A DNA stretch of 28,753 nucleotides, from NCBI GenBank assembly GCA_016281475.1, contig JAEEIS010000121.1, forward strand, positions 1 to 28,753, given 5' to 3'. The DNA is from Bacteroidales bacterium. Its GTDB lineage: Bacteria; Bacteroidota; Bacteroidia; Bacteroidales; P3. The notes beneath the pieces are model-generated. The model saw nothing but the letters and a program-made list of their open reading frames with translations, was not told the origin of the DNA and made no database searches. The first letter of the stretch is position 1, and every line of letters starts with the position of its first letter. The position numbers and the translations under genes are program-made. Of this stretch, positions 1 through 8,837 are shown in pieces.

Positions 1-2376
1 CTCCGTCAGCCCGTCGAAGTGCGCCAATCTCCGGCCCACACGGTCGAAAATATATACCTCCGCCACCTCTATGTCCTTGCTGCAGAACAGGCGGAACCGA
101 CGGTTCGACTCAATGTCGCCATTGGGCGTGATGACATTGGGTGCGAGAACAAAGATAGTGTCCTGTGGCGGAGGCGGGTCGGGGGTTGGAGGGGTTCCTC
201 GCTCTAGGATGGTGAGGTCGTAGAATATGATGCTGTCGCACTCGTCCCCGATGTCGATATGGACGGGATAGCCTCTTGTCTCGTATGTAAACGTGACACC
301 GTTGAACACCCACGGCAGCATATAGTCCAAGACCGTGTCACTAAACGACGTGCAGTGAGGACAGACCACCAAGTCTATCTGCCACAGCGTGTCGCATCCC
401 GAAGGATAGCCGCTGGTAGTAAGATAGTGCGTGTCCGTAGTTTCGAGCACATGCCCCCTGAACGTGAACGGCCCGTCGCACTCCGTCACCGAGAGTGACA
501 TGTCGATATGGTCGCGAACCCTGATGTAGGCAAACATCGTGTCCGACGGGCGGGTAAAGACGCTCTTGCACGCCCCGTAGCCCCACGTCGTATCCAATGC
601 CTCGTCCATATACTGGATAATGCGTTTCACCTCAAAGCGTCCCGTATCGGCAAAGGTATGCGACACCTGCTGCCCGTCCTCATACCTGTAACGTTCCACA
701 ACGCCGTCGCCATAATCCCAGATGATGCTGTCGGCAGGTCGTTCCACCCACCCGTGGAACTGCATCGGGTCGTACATGCACCAGATAGTGTCCTCCGGCA
801 ACGAGTCGACAGGCACATCGTTCACCTCCAAATAGTTCTTCCCCCTCTGCAGATGCGCATAACTGTAAACGGAATGCTCTCCCGTCTTCTCCGCATCCGC
901 CACCACCCAGAAAGGACCACCCTGACGGTTCTCCACAAAGTGCTGCGCACGCGTATATGTCACCAAATGCGAGAAATAGTGTACGTATGCGTAACTATAC
1001 GGCGTGCCAGGTATCTCCGTGAACATTGTGTCTATCGGGTAGCGGTTGAAATACATCCCGCCCACGTCGGCAGTGCGGGTGAAGATATGCATCGAATGGT
1101 AGTACGACCACCCGTTGCGGTTCTCGTCCACCCAAAAGGTCTGCCCGCCGTTCGCCGGTCCGTTATGCCACCACTCCACCGGCACCACCACCAACGTGGC
1201 CGAGCCTTCCCGCCGAAGACCCCCGAAATTAAAACTTGGCATCACAGAGGTGAGAATGGGGTGGTCGGAGGTAATATACAGGGCATTCTCAACATTGTTG
1301 ATGAGAAACCAGTCCGACTCGTGCGCATTAACCGTCAGCGTACGCGTAGGATGGGTTGGTTCATAAGGGTTCATTATCGTTACTGTGGTGCTGTCCACCA
1401 GTCCGGTAAACTGGATATAGTCATGAATCGATGCCATCAGATTGGGCACCAAAAACTCCGTTCCCGCATATCGAATAGGCATGGCCTGTTCAAAAAGGAG
1501 GTCACCGGCTCCTCCACCTACCGCCCCCATCTGGTTGCCTTGGAACACAGCTATGCGCTTATGGTCGCGAGCCTTGATATAGGTGCCGCTAAGGTCTACA
1601 TACAGAGAGTCATAGTAAAACCAGGCACTCCGAACGGTATCGTCATCAAAATGACGGTCGGCTATCGACATAAAACTGTTGCACGGTGGACTGCAGCATT
1701 CAGGATGATAGTCGCACAAGTAGCCCACCATCACATTATACATCATGCCTCGGTTGAGCGTCACCGTCACCACACTGTCCTTCGGCCTCCCCAGCCAGTC
1801 GTAGTCGCCCAGCGTGATGTCCACCACGGTGTTGTCCTCCGTCGCCACCACCTGAAACATTCCCATGTTGTTCTGATACGTCTGCACCACATACTCGTCC
1901 CGCAACATTTCCGTAGGCAACAGGTTGGTCACATCGATGTTGCCGCTCGAATACGCAAACAGGTAAACACAAATCGTATCGGTGCTGGTGATATGGAATC
2001 CCTTCGCCTGCGGCAGTGCCGCCACCTGCTGGCTGGCTGGCACTCCGTCTTCCAGCGTATCGGCGAAACAAAGCATACGCCACGGTATCTCAACCATGTT
2101 GAGCGTGTCTAGCCGCGCGTTAATCTCGCGGCGGCTCTTGATATTCTTCGTCACGCTGAAATCTATCAGCTCGTTCTCTATCGTCACACTGCAATTGTGC
2201 TCCGCCATGAAGTACAGGCACGCATGGTTGTCGCTTGAACCCCAAAGTGTGCGCGGCAGGCAGAACCAGAAATCATTGCCATGCGTGGCATACTGCACAC
2301 CACGGTGCTCATACAACCGTTGGCCCAACGCCATGTGGGCCAACAACAAAAACAATACTATGAACCACCTACGCAT
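1..2376 (-). CDS. T9SS cargo protein, IgGFc-binding-like N-terminus with PKD and CHU_C domains (partial)
   Basis: The frame reads open from an ATG at 2376 to the window edge: 792 codons, with the C-terminus missing. The protein begins MRRWFIVLFLLLAHMALGQ, a clear signal peptide. Residues about 30-330 contain a GNDFWFCLP motif and repeated beta-rich segments, resembling the IgGFc-binding N-terminal family of secreted Bacteroidetes proteins. Residues about 530-585 form a PKD-like module (SIIWDYGDG). From about residue 742 a CHU_C / gliding-motility-associated C-terminal domain begins (APNVITPNGD, then VYIFDRVGRR); this type of domain directs proteins through the type IX secretion system. Roughly 40 more residues are expected past the edge. 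The gene follows the SPOR-domain gene after 37 bp and is probably co-transcribed with it and the usp gene. The ligand or substrate is unknown; a surface adhesin role is an inference from the modules. Confidence 0.82.
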   Translation of the reverse strand, partial: MRRWFIVLFLLLAHMALGQRLYEHRGVQYATHGNDFWFCLPRTLWGSSDNHACLYFMAEHNCSVTIENELIDFSVTKNIKSRREINARLDTLNMVEIPWRMLCFADTLEDGVPASQQVAALPQAKGFHITSTDTICVYLFAYSSGNIDVTNLLPTEMLRDEYVVQTYQNNMGMFQVVATEDNTVVDITLGDYDWLGRPKDSVVTVTLNRGMMYNVMVGYLCDYHPECCSPPCNSFMSIADRHFDDDTVRSAWFYYDSLYVDLSGTYIKARDHKRIAVFQGNQMGAVGGGAGDLLFEQAMPIRYAGTEFLVPNLMASIHDYIQFTGLVDSTTVTIMNPYEPTHPTRTLTVNAHESDWFLINNVENALYITSDHPILTSVMPSFNFGGLRREGSATLVVVPVEWWHNGPANGGQTFWVDENRNGWSYYHSMHIFTRTADVGGMYFNRYPIDTMFTEIPGTPYSYAYVHYFSHLVTYTRAQHFVENRQGGPFWVVADAEKTGEHSVYSYAHLQRGKNYLEVNDVPVDSLPEDTIWCMYDPMQFHGWVERPADSIIWDYGDGVVERYRYEDGQQVSHTFADTGRFEVKRIIQYMDEALDTTWGYGACKSVFTRPSDTMFAYIRVRDHIDMSLSVTECDGPFTFRGHVLETTDTHYLTTSGYPSGCDTLWQIDLVVCPHCTSFSDTVLDYMLPWVFNGVTFTYETRGYPVHIDIGDECDSIIFYDLTILERGTPPTPDPPPPQDTIFVLAPNVITPNGDIESNRRFRLFCSKDIEVAEVYIFDRVGRRLAHFDGLTE

Positions 2377-2413
2377 ACTTTTGAAACAATCAAATATCGT
2401 GGCGGTTGCCACC

Positions 2414-2866
2414 TCAGATATCGTCCTCCGACTCAGGCACCATCTCGTCCCAGTTAATCTGGGTCGGCATGATGTTGTCGCGGATTATCGTGCCGGGAAA
2501 ATCTCCCTTGATGTGCTGAAGGAACACATACGCCTCCAGCCGTGTGCGGAAATCGCCCACCTTCACCTTGAAATTGGGCTCGTCAAACACCACATACGCC
2601 TCCACGCCGGGATACATCTCACGGACTCGCTCCTTCATCTCAAAGGCACGGTTTTTCGATGCCGTGCCCGACAGCGACGCTATCTGGATGCGGTAGCCCG
2701 GTATCGTGCGCACACGCTCGTTAAGCTCGATATGCTTCTGCACCAGCTGTGTCACCGCCACGTCGCCACGTATCTCTATCCTCCCCCGGCTGCGGTTGGT
2801 CGAATAGCTCTGCGCCGACAACAGCTGGGGCAATAAGACAGCCAAAAATATCAACAACTTACGCAT
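2414..2866 (-). CDS. Secreted SPOR-domain protein
   Basis: A 150-aa protein starting MRKLLIFLAVLLPQLLSAQ, a signal peptide with a likely cut after SAQ. Residues about 50-135 match the SPOR fold: GYRIQIASLSG, then alternating helix and strand, then FKVKVGDFRTRLEA, which is the typical Bacteroidetes SPOR signature. SPOR domains bind peptidoglycan stripped of stem peptides, so the protein probably sits in the periplasm at sites of wall remodelling; this is family knowledge. The start at 2866 was preferred to an upstream in-frame ATG at 2905 because it gives a clean signal peptide and has an AGGGA-like sequence upstream. It lies 39 bp after usp and 37 bp before the T9SS cargo gene on the same strand. 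Confidence 0.8.
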   Translation of the reverse strand: MRKLLIFLAVLLPQLLSAQSYSTNRSRGRIEIRGDVAVTQLVQKHIELNERVRTIPGYRIQIASLSGTASKNRAFEMKERVREMYPGVEAYVVFDEPNFKVKVGDFRTRLEAYVFLQHIKGDFPGTIIRDNIMPTQINWDEMVPESEDDI

Positions 2867-2905
2867 ATCGCATATCCCTTTCCGTGGGAACAGTCCCACA
2901 CCCAA

Positions 2906-3721
2906 CTACTTCGCCAGCCCGTTCACCTCTTCGGGACGGATGGACAGGATTGGACGGTGCGACAGCGTCAGCATCTGCTGCGCGTATGTGCCCAGCAAGA
3001 AACTCGTCAGCGAAGTCTCCTGCTCCGTCATAATAGCAATCATGTCGGCATCAACCTCGTCGGCATACTCAAGCGTAGTGATGGTCAAGTTCTTAGGCAC
3101 ATCCACGCACTTGCACACATGGTCCACCTCCGCCTTCGTCAGGTAGTTGTCCACCATGCGCACATAGCCGTCCACAATATGCTTAATCGACTTATTGTCC
3201 GACGTATACAGACCCAGAATATGCAGCTCCGAGCCAAACATCTTGGCAAACCGTGCCGCGTGAGGCACCTTCTGCCGCGTGTCGGCCGTGCTGTCCAACG
3301 GCACCACGATGCGCTCCAACGCCTTGTTGAAGTCGAAATCCTCGCGGATGGTCAGCACCGGCACCTCCGACTCCGCAATGGTGCGGTACGTGTTGCGACC
3401 AATCCAGTTCTTCTCAAAGCCCGACATACCATGCGTGCCCACGATGATAAGCGACGCCTCGTCCTCCTTGGCCTGCTCGCACAACTCCTGCGACACCTTG
3501 CCCTCACGAACCACATACTCCATCTTGATGCCCTGCAGCAGATGTGCCACGGCCGCGTTGCGACGCTCTATCTCCTCGCGTATCGGACCCTCGTCCTGGT
3601 CTTTTTCCTTCACGTAGACCAGTCGCAAATCCGTTTTCATACGGTTTGCAATATCTATTGCCAAATCGACGGCTTTCGCCGAACCTGTGGAAAAATCGAA
3701 TCCGACAAGTACTTTACTCAT
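2906..3721 (-). CDS. Universal stress protein, tandem UspA domains
   Basis: A 271-aa protein made of two Usp domains (residues about 1-130 and 140-265). The first has the opening MSKVLVGFDFS and the nucleotide-loop pattern G95-T-H-G98 followed by nine residues and G108, close to the ATP-binding Usp consensus, although R-N-T replaces the usual G-S/T-x. The second domain (IVVPLDSTADTRQK, ending RPILSIRPEE) lacks an intact loop and looks structural. Usp proteins are cytoplasmic and respond to starvation or energy stress; the specific role here is not shown. The gene is first in a minus-strand operon with the SPOR and T9SS cargo genes and has its own promoter. Tandem Usp proteins of this length are common in Bacteroidetes. 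Confidence 0.88.
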   Translation of the reverse strand: MSKVLVGFDFSTGSAKAVDLAIDIANRMKTDLRLVYVKEKDQDEGPIREEIERRNAAVAHLLQGIKMEYVVREGKVSQELCEQAKEDEASLIIVGTHGMSGFEKNWIGRNTYRTIAESEVPVLTIREDFDFNKALERIVVPLDSTADTRQKVPHAARFAKMFGSELHILGLYTSDNKSIKHIVDGYVRMVDNYLTKAEVDHVCKCVDVPKNLTITTLEYADEVDADMIAIMTEQETSLTSFLLGTYAQQMLTLSHRPILSIRPEEVNGLAK

Positions 3722-3759
3722 ATCTCTTAGTTTAAATTTTACACAATAATTTCACGATA

Positions 3760-3790
3760 CAAAATTACACATTTTTTTTCGATTTACAAC
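3760..3790 (-). promoter_or_regulatory. Bacteroidetes-type -33/-7 promoter for the usp operon
   Basis: On the minus strand a -7 box TAATTTTG (3760-3767) lies 19 bp downstream of a GTTG -33 element (3787-3790). This matches the TTG-N19-21-TAnnTTTG consensus of the Bacteroidetes housekeeping sigma factor. The leader to the usp ATG would be about 30 nt. Confidence 0.7.
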
Positions 3791-3930
3791 TTTTTTGACG
3801 CTTTTTTAGAAAAATTCAATATTCAAGCCTCCCCTCCCACCCTGTGCGGACACGCCACAACACGCTGACTATCGCCCACTTCCGCCACATTTTTCATTCC
3901 GCGCAAAATATATGCACATTTTTCTTTTCC

Positions 3931-3990
3931 CCTACCGCATCCTACCGCTTCTTACCGATTCCTACTTCATTTTACCCATTTCTACCGAAA
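3931..3990 (+). repeat. Six degenerate 10-bp tandem units in the usp-rnfB intergenic region
   Basis: Six consecutive decamers read cctaccgcat, cctaccgctt, cttaccgatt, cctacttcat, tttacccatt, tctaccgaaa. The shared core is YYTACCG followed by a variable triplet ending mostly in T. The array lies between the divergent usp and rnfB promoters (intergenic 3722-4235). The 10-bp period is about one DNA turn, so the units would present one face of the helix. No coding sequence is convincing here. The rest of this intergenic stretch, apart from the two promoters, shows nothing recognisable. Confidence 0.6.
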
Positions 3991-4155
3991 GGGAGACTCT
4001 TCAAGGCTGCTATAGCAAAGATGGACCAAATAACGATTCAATGAAAGGCGGGAGCTCGAGGGAGCCAGGCGGGGAAAAGGGTGGTTTCACCTTGAGTGGA
4101 CGGGGTAGTTAACATGGGGTGTTGAAATCTTTTTTTATAAAAAAGCAGGGCAAAA

Positions 4156-4186
4156 GTTGCCATTTAGAAAAAAAATCGTAAATTTG
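4156..4186 (+). promoter_or_regulatory. Bacteroidetes-type -33/-7 promoter for the rnf operon
   Basis: A -33 GTTG (4156-4159) is separated by 19 bp from a -7 box TAAATTTG (4179-4186). This is the best match upstream of rnfB and gives a leader of about 43 nt, AT-rich and without a Shine-Dalgarno sequence. Confidence 0.7.
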
Positions 4187-4235
4187 CATTTTATAAAAAT
4201 AGTGTAAAATAAACAAGTAAAACATACATAAAACA

Positions 4236-5144
4236 ATGACCAACATGATTTTGACCGCAGTACTGGTGCTTGGCATAATAGGTGCCATCTTTGCCATAGT
4301 GCTGTATTTTGTTGCCCAAAAGTTCAAAGTTGTCGAAGATCCCCTGATTGACGAGATTGCCGAAGTGCTGCCCGGAGCCAACTGTGGCGGCTGCGGCAAG
4401 GCGGGCTGCCGCGCCATGGCAGAGGCCTTCGTGAAGCAGGGCAACATGGACGGGCTGAAATGCCCCGCCGGCGGCGAGGCTGTGGCCCAGAAGGTGGCCG
4501 AGTTGCTGGGTTGCACCCCCGAGGTGTCGGAACCCCAGGTGGCCGTAGTGCGCTGCAACGGCAGCTGCGCCAACGCCACGGCAAAAAACAAATACGACGG
4601 CCTGAAGGATTGCGCCTTCGCCAACAGCGTGTATGCCGGCGAGAGCGGCTGCGTGTTCGGATGCCTAGGGCTGGGCAACTGCGTCAACGCCTGCCAGTTT
4701 GGCGCGCTGAGTCTCGACCCGTCGACCGGACTGCCCATCGTTGACGAGGAGAAGTGCACCGCCTGCGGTGCCTGCGCCAAGGCCTGCCCACGCGGCATCA
4801 TCGAGCTGCGCAACAAGGGGTTGAAGAACCGCCGCGTGTATGTGGCATGCCGCAACAAGGAGAAGGGCGCCACGGCCCGCAAGTCGTGCACCGCCGCCTG
4901 CATCGGCTGCGGCAAGTGCGAGAAGACCTGCCCCTTCGGAGCCGTGAAGGTAGAGAACAACCTGGCCTATATAGACTACACGCTGTGCAAGATGTGCCGC
5001 AAGTGCGTCGCCGAGTGCCCCACGGGAGCCATCCACGCGGTCAATTTCCCGCCGCTGCCTCCCAAGAAGGAACCGGCCCCTGCCCCCGCAGCCACTCCCA
5101 CTCCCGCCCCGACACCCGTCGCGGCACCGGCACAACAGAACTAG
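4236..5144 (+). CDS. rnfB: Rnf complex subunit B, iron-sulfur protein
   Basis: A 302-aa protein. Residues about 5-27 form one membrane anchor. The Rnf-specific 4Fe-4S motif follows: C50, C53, C58 and C76 in ANCGGCGKAGC...CP. Residues about 135-260 carry several ferredoxin-type clusters, including CTACGACAKACP, CIGCGKCEKTCP and CKMCRKCVAECP, more than the two found in the short proteobacterial RnfB. The C-terminus (residues about 270-302) is a Pro/Ala-rich tail. RnfB is the ferredoxin-side electron entry of the ion-translocating ferredoxin:NAD+ oxidoreductase in the cytoplasmic membrane. It is the first gene of the operon, 43 nt after the likely transcription start. The Pro/Ala tail has no assigned function. 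Confidence 0.96.
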   Translation: MTNMILTAVLVLGIIGAIFAIVLYFVAQKFKVVEDPLIDEIAEVLPGANCGGCGKAGCRAMAEAFVKQGNMDGLKCPAGGEAVAQKVAELLGCTPEVSEPQVAVVRCNGSCANATAKNKYDGLKDCAFANSVYAGESGCVFGCLGLGNCVNACQFGALSLDPSTGLPIVDEEKCTACGACAKACPRGIIELRNKGLKNRRVYVACRNKEKGATARKSCTAACIGCGKCEKTCPFGAVKVENNLAYIDYTLCKMCRKCVAECPTGAIHAVNFPPLPPKKEPAPAPAATPTPAPTPVAAPAQQN

Positions 5145-5169
5145 TTAGGTAACTCAAACATTTTCGAAG

Positions 5170-6498
5170 ATGAAGACTTTCAAAATGGGTGGTGTCCACC
5201 CCGAAGAAAACAAGATATCGACTGGCGCCGTCATCGAGCAGATGCCCCTGCCCACACAGGTCGCCGTATTGATGAACCAACATCTGGGAGCCCCCGCCAC
5301 ACCCATCGTCGCCAAGGGCGACAAGGTGAAGGTGGGCCAGCTCATTGCCGAGGCGCAGGCGTTTATGTGCGCCAACATCCACTCGCCCGTGAGCGGCACG
5401 GTGAACAAGATTGACGTGTGCAAGGACATGGTGGGCCTGCCTAAGACCGCCATCTATATCGACGTGGAGGGCGACGAGTGGCTCGAAAGCATCGACCGCA
5501 CGCCCGAGGTGAAACGCGAATGCACGCTGGAGCCGAAGGAGATTGTCGCCAAGCTGAAGGAGATGGGCATCGTGGGCCTGGGCGGCGCCACGTTCCCTGC
5601 CCACATCAAATATAGCGTCCCCGAGGGCAAGAAGGCCGAATACCTCATCATCAACGCCGCCGAGTGCGAGCCCTACCTCACCTCCGACCACCGCGTGATG
5701 ATGGAGCATGCCGAGGAGATTTGCGTGGGCGTGAGCATCCTGCGCAAGGCTCTGGGCGTACCCAACGCCTATATCGGCATCGAGAACAACAAGCCCGAGC
5801 CTATCCGCGTGATGACCGAGATGGCACGCCAGTTCGAAGGCATCATCGTGGAGCCGATGAAGGTGAAATATCCGCAAGGCGCGGAGAAACAACTGATCAA
5901 CGCCATCACGGGCCGCAAGGTGCCCAGCGGCAAGCTGCCTATCGACGTGGGCTGCGTGGTGAGCAACGTGGGCACGGCTTTTGCCGTATACGAGGCGGTG
6001 CAGAAGAACAAACCGCTGATTGAGAACATACTGACCGTAACGGGCAAGAAGCTGCCGAGCCAGCACAACTACCAGGTGCGCATCGGCATCACCTATAACG
6101 ACATTATCAAGCAGGCCATCGGCGAGCTGCCCGCCACCACCGGCAAGGTGATTAGCGGCGGCACGATGATGGGCAAGGCGGTGAGCAACCTGGCTGCCCC
6201 GACCACCAAGGGCGCGGCAAGTGTGCTGGTGATGGACGAGGCGGAGGCCCGCCGCGCCCCGGAGACCAACTGCATCCGCTGCGGCAAGTGCATGAACGCC
6301 TGCCCCATGGGGCTGGAACCCTACCTCTTCTCGGCATTGGTGAAGACGGGCCGCGTGGAGGAGGCTAAGGAGCACAACATTCTGGACTGCATCGAGTGCG
6401 GATGCTGCTTCTTCAGCTGCCCCGCCAACAAGCCGCTGACCGACGAGATTCGCCTGGGCAAGTTCAAGGTGCGCGCCATGATGGCTGCGAAAAAATGA
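5170..6498 (+). CDS. rnfC: Rnf complex subunit C, NADH/FMN-binding iron-sulfur protein
   Basis: A 442-aa protein of normal RnfC length. The N-terminal barrel-sandwich region is at residues 5-105 (MGGVHPEENK, then the lipoyl-like AFMCANIHSPVSGTV). The nucleotide/flavin-binding segment contains GLGGATFPAHIKY at about 137-149 and NAAECEPYLTSDHR shortly after, both hallmarks of the RnfC/NuoF-like fold. Two 4Fe-4S clusters follow: C368-C371-C374-C378 (NCIRCGKCMNACP) and C407-C410-C413-C417 (DCIECGCCFFSCP). RnfC passes electrons to NAD+ on the cytoplasmic face of the complex. It begins 25 bp after rnfB on the same strand. No defect is visible. Confidence 0.97.
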   Translation: MKTFKMGGVHPEENKISTGAVIEQMPLPTQVAVLMNQHLGAPATPIVAKGDKVKVGQLIAEAQAFMCANIHSPVSGTVNKIDVCKDMVGLPKTAIYIDVEGDEWLESIDRTPEVKRECTLEPKEIVAKLKEMGIVGLGGATFPAHIKYSVPEGKKAEYLIINAAECEPYLTSDHRVMMEHAEEICVGVSILRKALGVPNAYIGIENNKPEPIRVMTEMARQFEGIIVEPMKVKYPQGAEKQLINAITGRKVPSGKLPIDVGCVVSNVGTAFAVYEAVQKNKPLIENILTVTGKKLPSQHNYQVRIGITYNDIIKQAIGELPATTGKVISGGTMMGKAVSNLAAPTTKGAASVLVMDEAEARRAPETNCIRCGKCMNACPMGLEPYLFSALVKTGRVEEAKEHNILDCIECGCCFFSCPANKPLTDEIRLGKFKVRAMMAAKK

Positions 6499-6609
6499 TA
6501 ATAACGCTTGAGTGTCTGATTGCCGTAATGCCCGAATGGACACACAATCAAACAGCCAAGCACGCAAACAACCAAGAGTTCAAACCATCTAACAATCTAT
6601 ATAAATAAT

Positions 6610-7605
6610 ATGAACTTATTAAATATATCAGGTTCTCCTCACGTACATAGCGACGAGTCGACAAAGAAAATCATGTGGCGCGTAAATCTGGCGTTGGTGC
6701 CGATGCTGCTGTGCGGCATTGCCTACTTTGGGCTGAACGCGCTGCTCATCAGCCTGGTGTCGGTGGCGTGCTGCTGCCTGTTCCAATGGCTTATTGAGAA
6801 ATTCATCCTTAAAGTGCCCAGCACCGTGTGCGACGGTTCGGCCGTGGTGACGGGTCTGCTGCTGGCATTCAACGTGCCCGCCACTGCCGAGATGATATGG
6901 CTGGTGGCCATCGGAGCCCTGGTGGCCATAGGCGTGGGCAAGATGACCTTCGGCGGCCTGGGCAAGAACCCGTTCAACCCCGCGCTGGTGGGACGCGTGT
7001 TCATGCTCATCTCGTTCCCAGTGCAGATGACCACGTGGCCCACGGTGGGCAAGTGGTTCCCCATGAGCCTTGACACCACCACGGGAGCCACCCCGCTGGG
7101 CGTCATCAAGGAGGGCCTGACGCACGAGGGCGCCACGGTGCAGAGCGTGATAGAGGCCAACAACCTGCCGTCGCTGACCGACATACTGCTGGGCCACATG
7201 GGCGGCTCGCTGGGTGAGGTGAGTGCGATAGCCATCCTGATTGGCGCGGTGTATCTGCTGTGCCGCAAGGTAATCAGCTGGCATATCCCCGTGGCATTTA
7301 TCGGCACGGCGTTTGTGTTCAGCGGCATCCTTTGGCTGTGCGACCCGACGCAGTATATCGACCCCCTGACGACCATCCTGACGGGCGGCATCATGCTGGG
7401 TGCCTGCTTCATGGCAACGGACATGGTGACCTCGCCCATGGCCAAGAGCGGGCAGCTGGTGTTCGGCTTCGGCTGCGGCCTGCTGACCATCATCATCCGT
7501 AACTGGGGCGCATATCCCGAGGGCGTGAGTTTCGCTATACTGCTGATGAACGCGGTGACACCGCTCATCAACCGCTGGTGCAAACCCATAAGATTTGCTA
7601 ATTGA
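6610..7605 (+). CDS. rnfD: Rnf complex subunit D, membrane flavoprotein
   Basis: A 331-aa polytopic membrane protein with about 8-10 hydrophobic helices. Residues 115-124 (GGLGKNPFNP) and the stretch to about 135 match RnfD/NqrB. The flavinylation motif is D155-TTTG-A-T161-PLG, so T161 is the expected phosphoester-linked FMN residue. RnfD with RnfG forms the membrane flavin path of the complex. A 111-bp gap separates it from rnfC, larger than the other spacings in the operon, but no promoter or terminator could be recognised in it. The ApbE flavin transferase needed to load FMN is not in the window. Confidence 0.96.
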   Translation: MNLLNISGSPHVHSDESTKKIMWRVNLALVPMLLCGIAYFGLNALLISLVSVACCCLFQWLIEKFILKVPSTVCDGSAVVTGLLLAFNVPATAEMIWLVAIGALVAIGVGKMTFGGLGKNPFNPALVGRVFMLISFPVQMTTWPTVGKWFPMSLDTTTGATPLGVIKEGLTHEGATVQSVIEANNLPSLTDILLGHMGGSLGEVSAIAILIGAVYLLCRKVISWHIPVAFIGTAFVFSGILWLCDPTQYIDPLTTILTGGIMLGACFMATDMVTSPMAKSGQLVFGFGCGLLTIIIRNWGAYPEGVSFAILLMNAVTPLINRWCKPIRFAN

Positions 7606-7638
7606 AAATGATTGTTGAATGTTGAAAATAGAAAAGAC

Positions 7639-8205
7639 ATGGCAAAGAAAGCACAATCAACTCTAATCAATATGCTGTTGTCGCTGACCGCGATAGCAGT
7701 AGTGGCAGCCGCTGCACTGGCATTTGTCAGCGGCGTTACCGAAGAGCCTATAGCACAGGCTCAGAAGGCGAAAAAGGAGGCAGCCGTGAAGGCGGTGCTG
7801 CCCGCCTTCGACCGTCTGGAAGAGACGACCATCGACGAGGTGCCCTGCACGAAGGCCTATGATGCCGACGGCAATATGGTGGGCATGGCCATCGAGTCGA
7901 AGAGCGGCAAGGGCTTCGGCGGCAACCTGGTGGCCATGGTGGGCCTGGATGCCGAAGGCAACATCAGCGGCTACCAGATTTTGGAGACCGCCGAGACACC
8001 CGGCCTGGGTGCCAAGGCTAGCGAATGGTTCCAGAAAGGCAACAAGGGCGACGTGATTGGCAAGAACCCCAAGGAGGGTCTGAAGGTGAAGAAGGACGGC
8101 GGTGACGTGGACGCCATCAGCGGCTCGACCATCACCTCGCGCGCATTCTGCGAGATTATCAACAACGCATACGCAATATACCAGAAAGGAGGAAATGAGC
8201 AATGA
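7639..8205 (+). CDS. rnfG: Rnf complex subunit G, covalently flavinylated
   Basis: A 188-aa protein. One N-terminal membrane helix (residues about 9-31) is followed by a periplasmic FMN-binding domain. The flavin attachment motif is DAISGSTITS with S161-G-S-T164, so T164 is the likely FMN acceptor. The pattern GKGFGGNLVAMVGLD and the ETPGLGAK motif are typical of RnfG/NqrC. The ATG at 7639 (MAKKAQS) was chosen over an upstream in-frame TTG at 7612, because it gives the normal short N-terminus before the membrane helix. Its stop codon overlaps the start of rnfE by 4 bp, indicating coupled translation. Confidence 0.95.
   Translation: MAKKAQSTLINMLLSLTAIAVVAAAALAFVSGVTEEPIAQAQKAKKEAAVKAVLPAFDRLEETTIDEVPCTKAYDADGNMVGMAIESKSGKGFGGNLVAMVGLDAEGNISGYQILETAETPGLGAKASEWFQKGNKGDVIGKNPKEGLKVKKDGGDVDAISGSTITSRAFCEIINNAYAIYQKGGNEQ
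8185..8192 (+). promoter_or_regulatory. Strong Shine-Dalgarno site for rnfE
   Basis: AAAGGAGG ends 9 nt before the rnfE ATG and lies inside the rnfG coding sequence. Most genes here, as is usual in Bacteroidetes, lack such a site, so it stands out. It supports the 8202 start and may keep RnfE translation high despite the 4-bp gene overlap. Confidence 0.7.
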
Positions 8206-8789
8206 AAGCTGTAGACATTATTAAAAACGGACTCGTAAAGGAGAATCCCACATGGGTGCTGGTGCTGGGCATGTGCCCCACGCTGGCCACCACCACGTCG
8301 GCAATCAACGGCATGTGCATGGGCCTGGCAACAGCCTTTGTGCTGCTGATGTCGAACATTGTCATCTCGCTCCTCAAGTCGGTGATTCCCGACAAGGTGC
8401 GCATACCGGCATTCATCGTGGTCATTGCCACGTTTGTGACCATCGTGCAGCTGGTGATGCAGGCCTACCTGCCCGACCTGTATGCCACACTGGGATTGTT
8501 CATCCCGCTGATTGTGGTGAACTGCGTGGTGCTGGGACGCGCCGAGGCGTTTGCGTCGAAGAACAACGTGTGGCACTCGCTGCTCGACGGCCTGTTCATG
8601 GGACTGGGCTTCACCTGGGCACTGACGCTGGTGGGCATGGTGCGCGAGATGCTGGGCGGCGGCTCTATTTTCGGCCATAATTTCATCGGCGGAAACGACG
8701 GCATGCTGCTCTTCATTTTGGCTCCGGGCGGCTTCATCGTTTTGGGCTATTTGATGGCTTTGGTGAAGAGTTTTCAGAAAAAGTCATAA
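8202..8789 (+). CDS. rnfE: Rnf complex subunit E, membrane protein
   Basis: A 195-aa protein with about six membrane helices. It has the RnfE-type start KNGLVKENPTWVLVLGMCP with C25, and the second conserved cysteine C108 in VVNCVVLGRAEAFA. In Rnf/Nqr these two cysteines, together with those of RnfA, hold an intramembrane iron-sulfur centre; this is family knowledge. It was assigned as RnfE rather than its paralogue RnfA because of the NGL(x)KENP start, which is RnfE-like; RnfA normally has a VNNFVLSQ-type start. It is the last rnf gene present; rnfA, which normally follows it, is absent. Confidence 0.95.
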   Translation: MKAVDIIKNGLVKENPTWVLVLGMCPTLATTTSAINGMCMGLATAFVLLMSNIVISLLKSVIPDKVRIPAFIVVIATFVTIVQLVMQAYLPDLYATLGLFIPLIVVNCVVLGRAEAFASKNNVWHSLLDGLFMGLGFTWALTLVGMVREMLGGGSIFGHNFIGGNDGMLLFILAPGGFIVLGYLMALVKSFQKKS

Positions 8790-8829
8790 AAAAAGTTAAA
8801 AAATAGGCTCTAGGGGTGTCCGTTTTCGG

Positions 8830-8837
8830 TACTTTTG
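8830..8837 (+). promoter_or_regulatory. -7 box upstream of the T9SS cargo operon
   Basis: TACTTTTG fits TAnnTTTG. It lies 84 bp before the ATG at 8922, in the 132-bp gap after rnfE. No good TTG element is present at the expected -33 distance, so the call is tentative. No hairpin terminator for the rnf operon was found. Confidence 0.4.

Noticed and set aside
508..2112. Long plus-strand open frame of 534 codons opposite the first T9SS cargo gene
   Set aside because: Its translation is Arg/His-rich with no domain, while the minus-strand frame has a signal peptide, PKD and CHU_C domains. It is a shadow of GC-rich codon usage.
3931..3990. CRISPR-like array
   Set aside because: Units are 10 bp, contiguous and degenerate, with no spacers and no cas genes.
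5041..6567. Long minus-strand frame of 508 codons opposite rnfC
   Set aside because: Leu/His/Ala-rich composition and exact overlap with rnfC show it is an antisense shadow.
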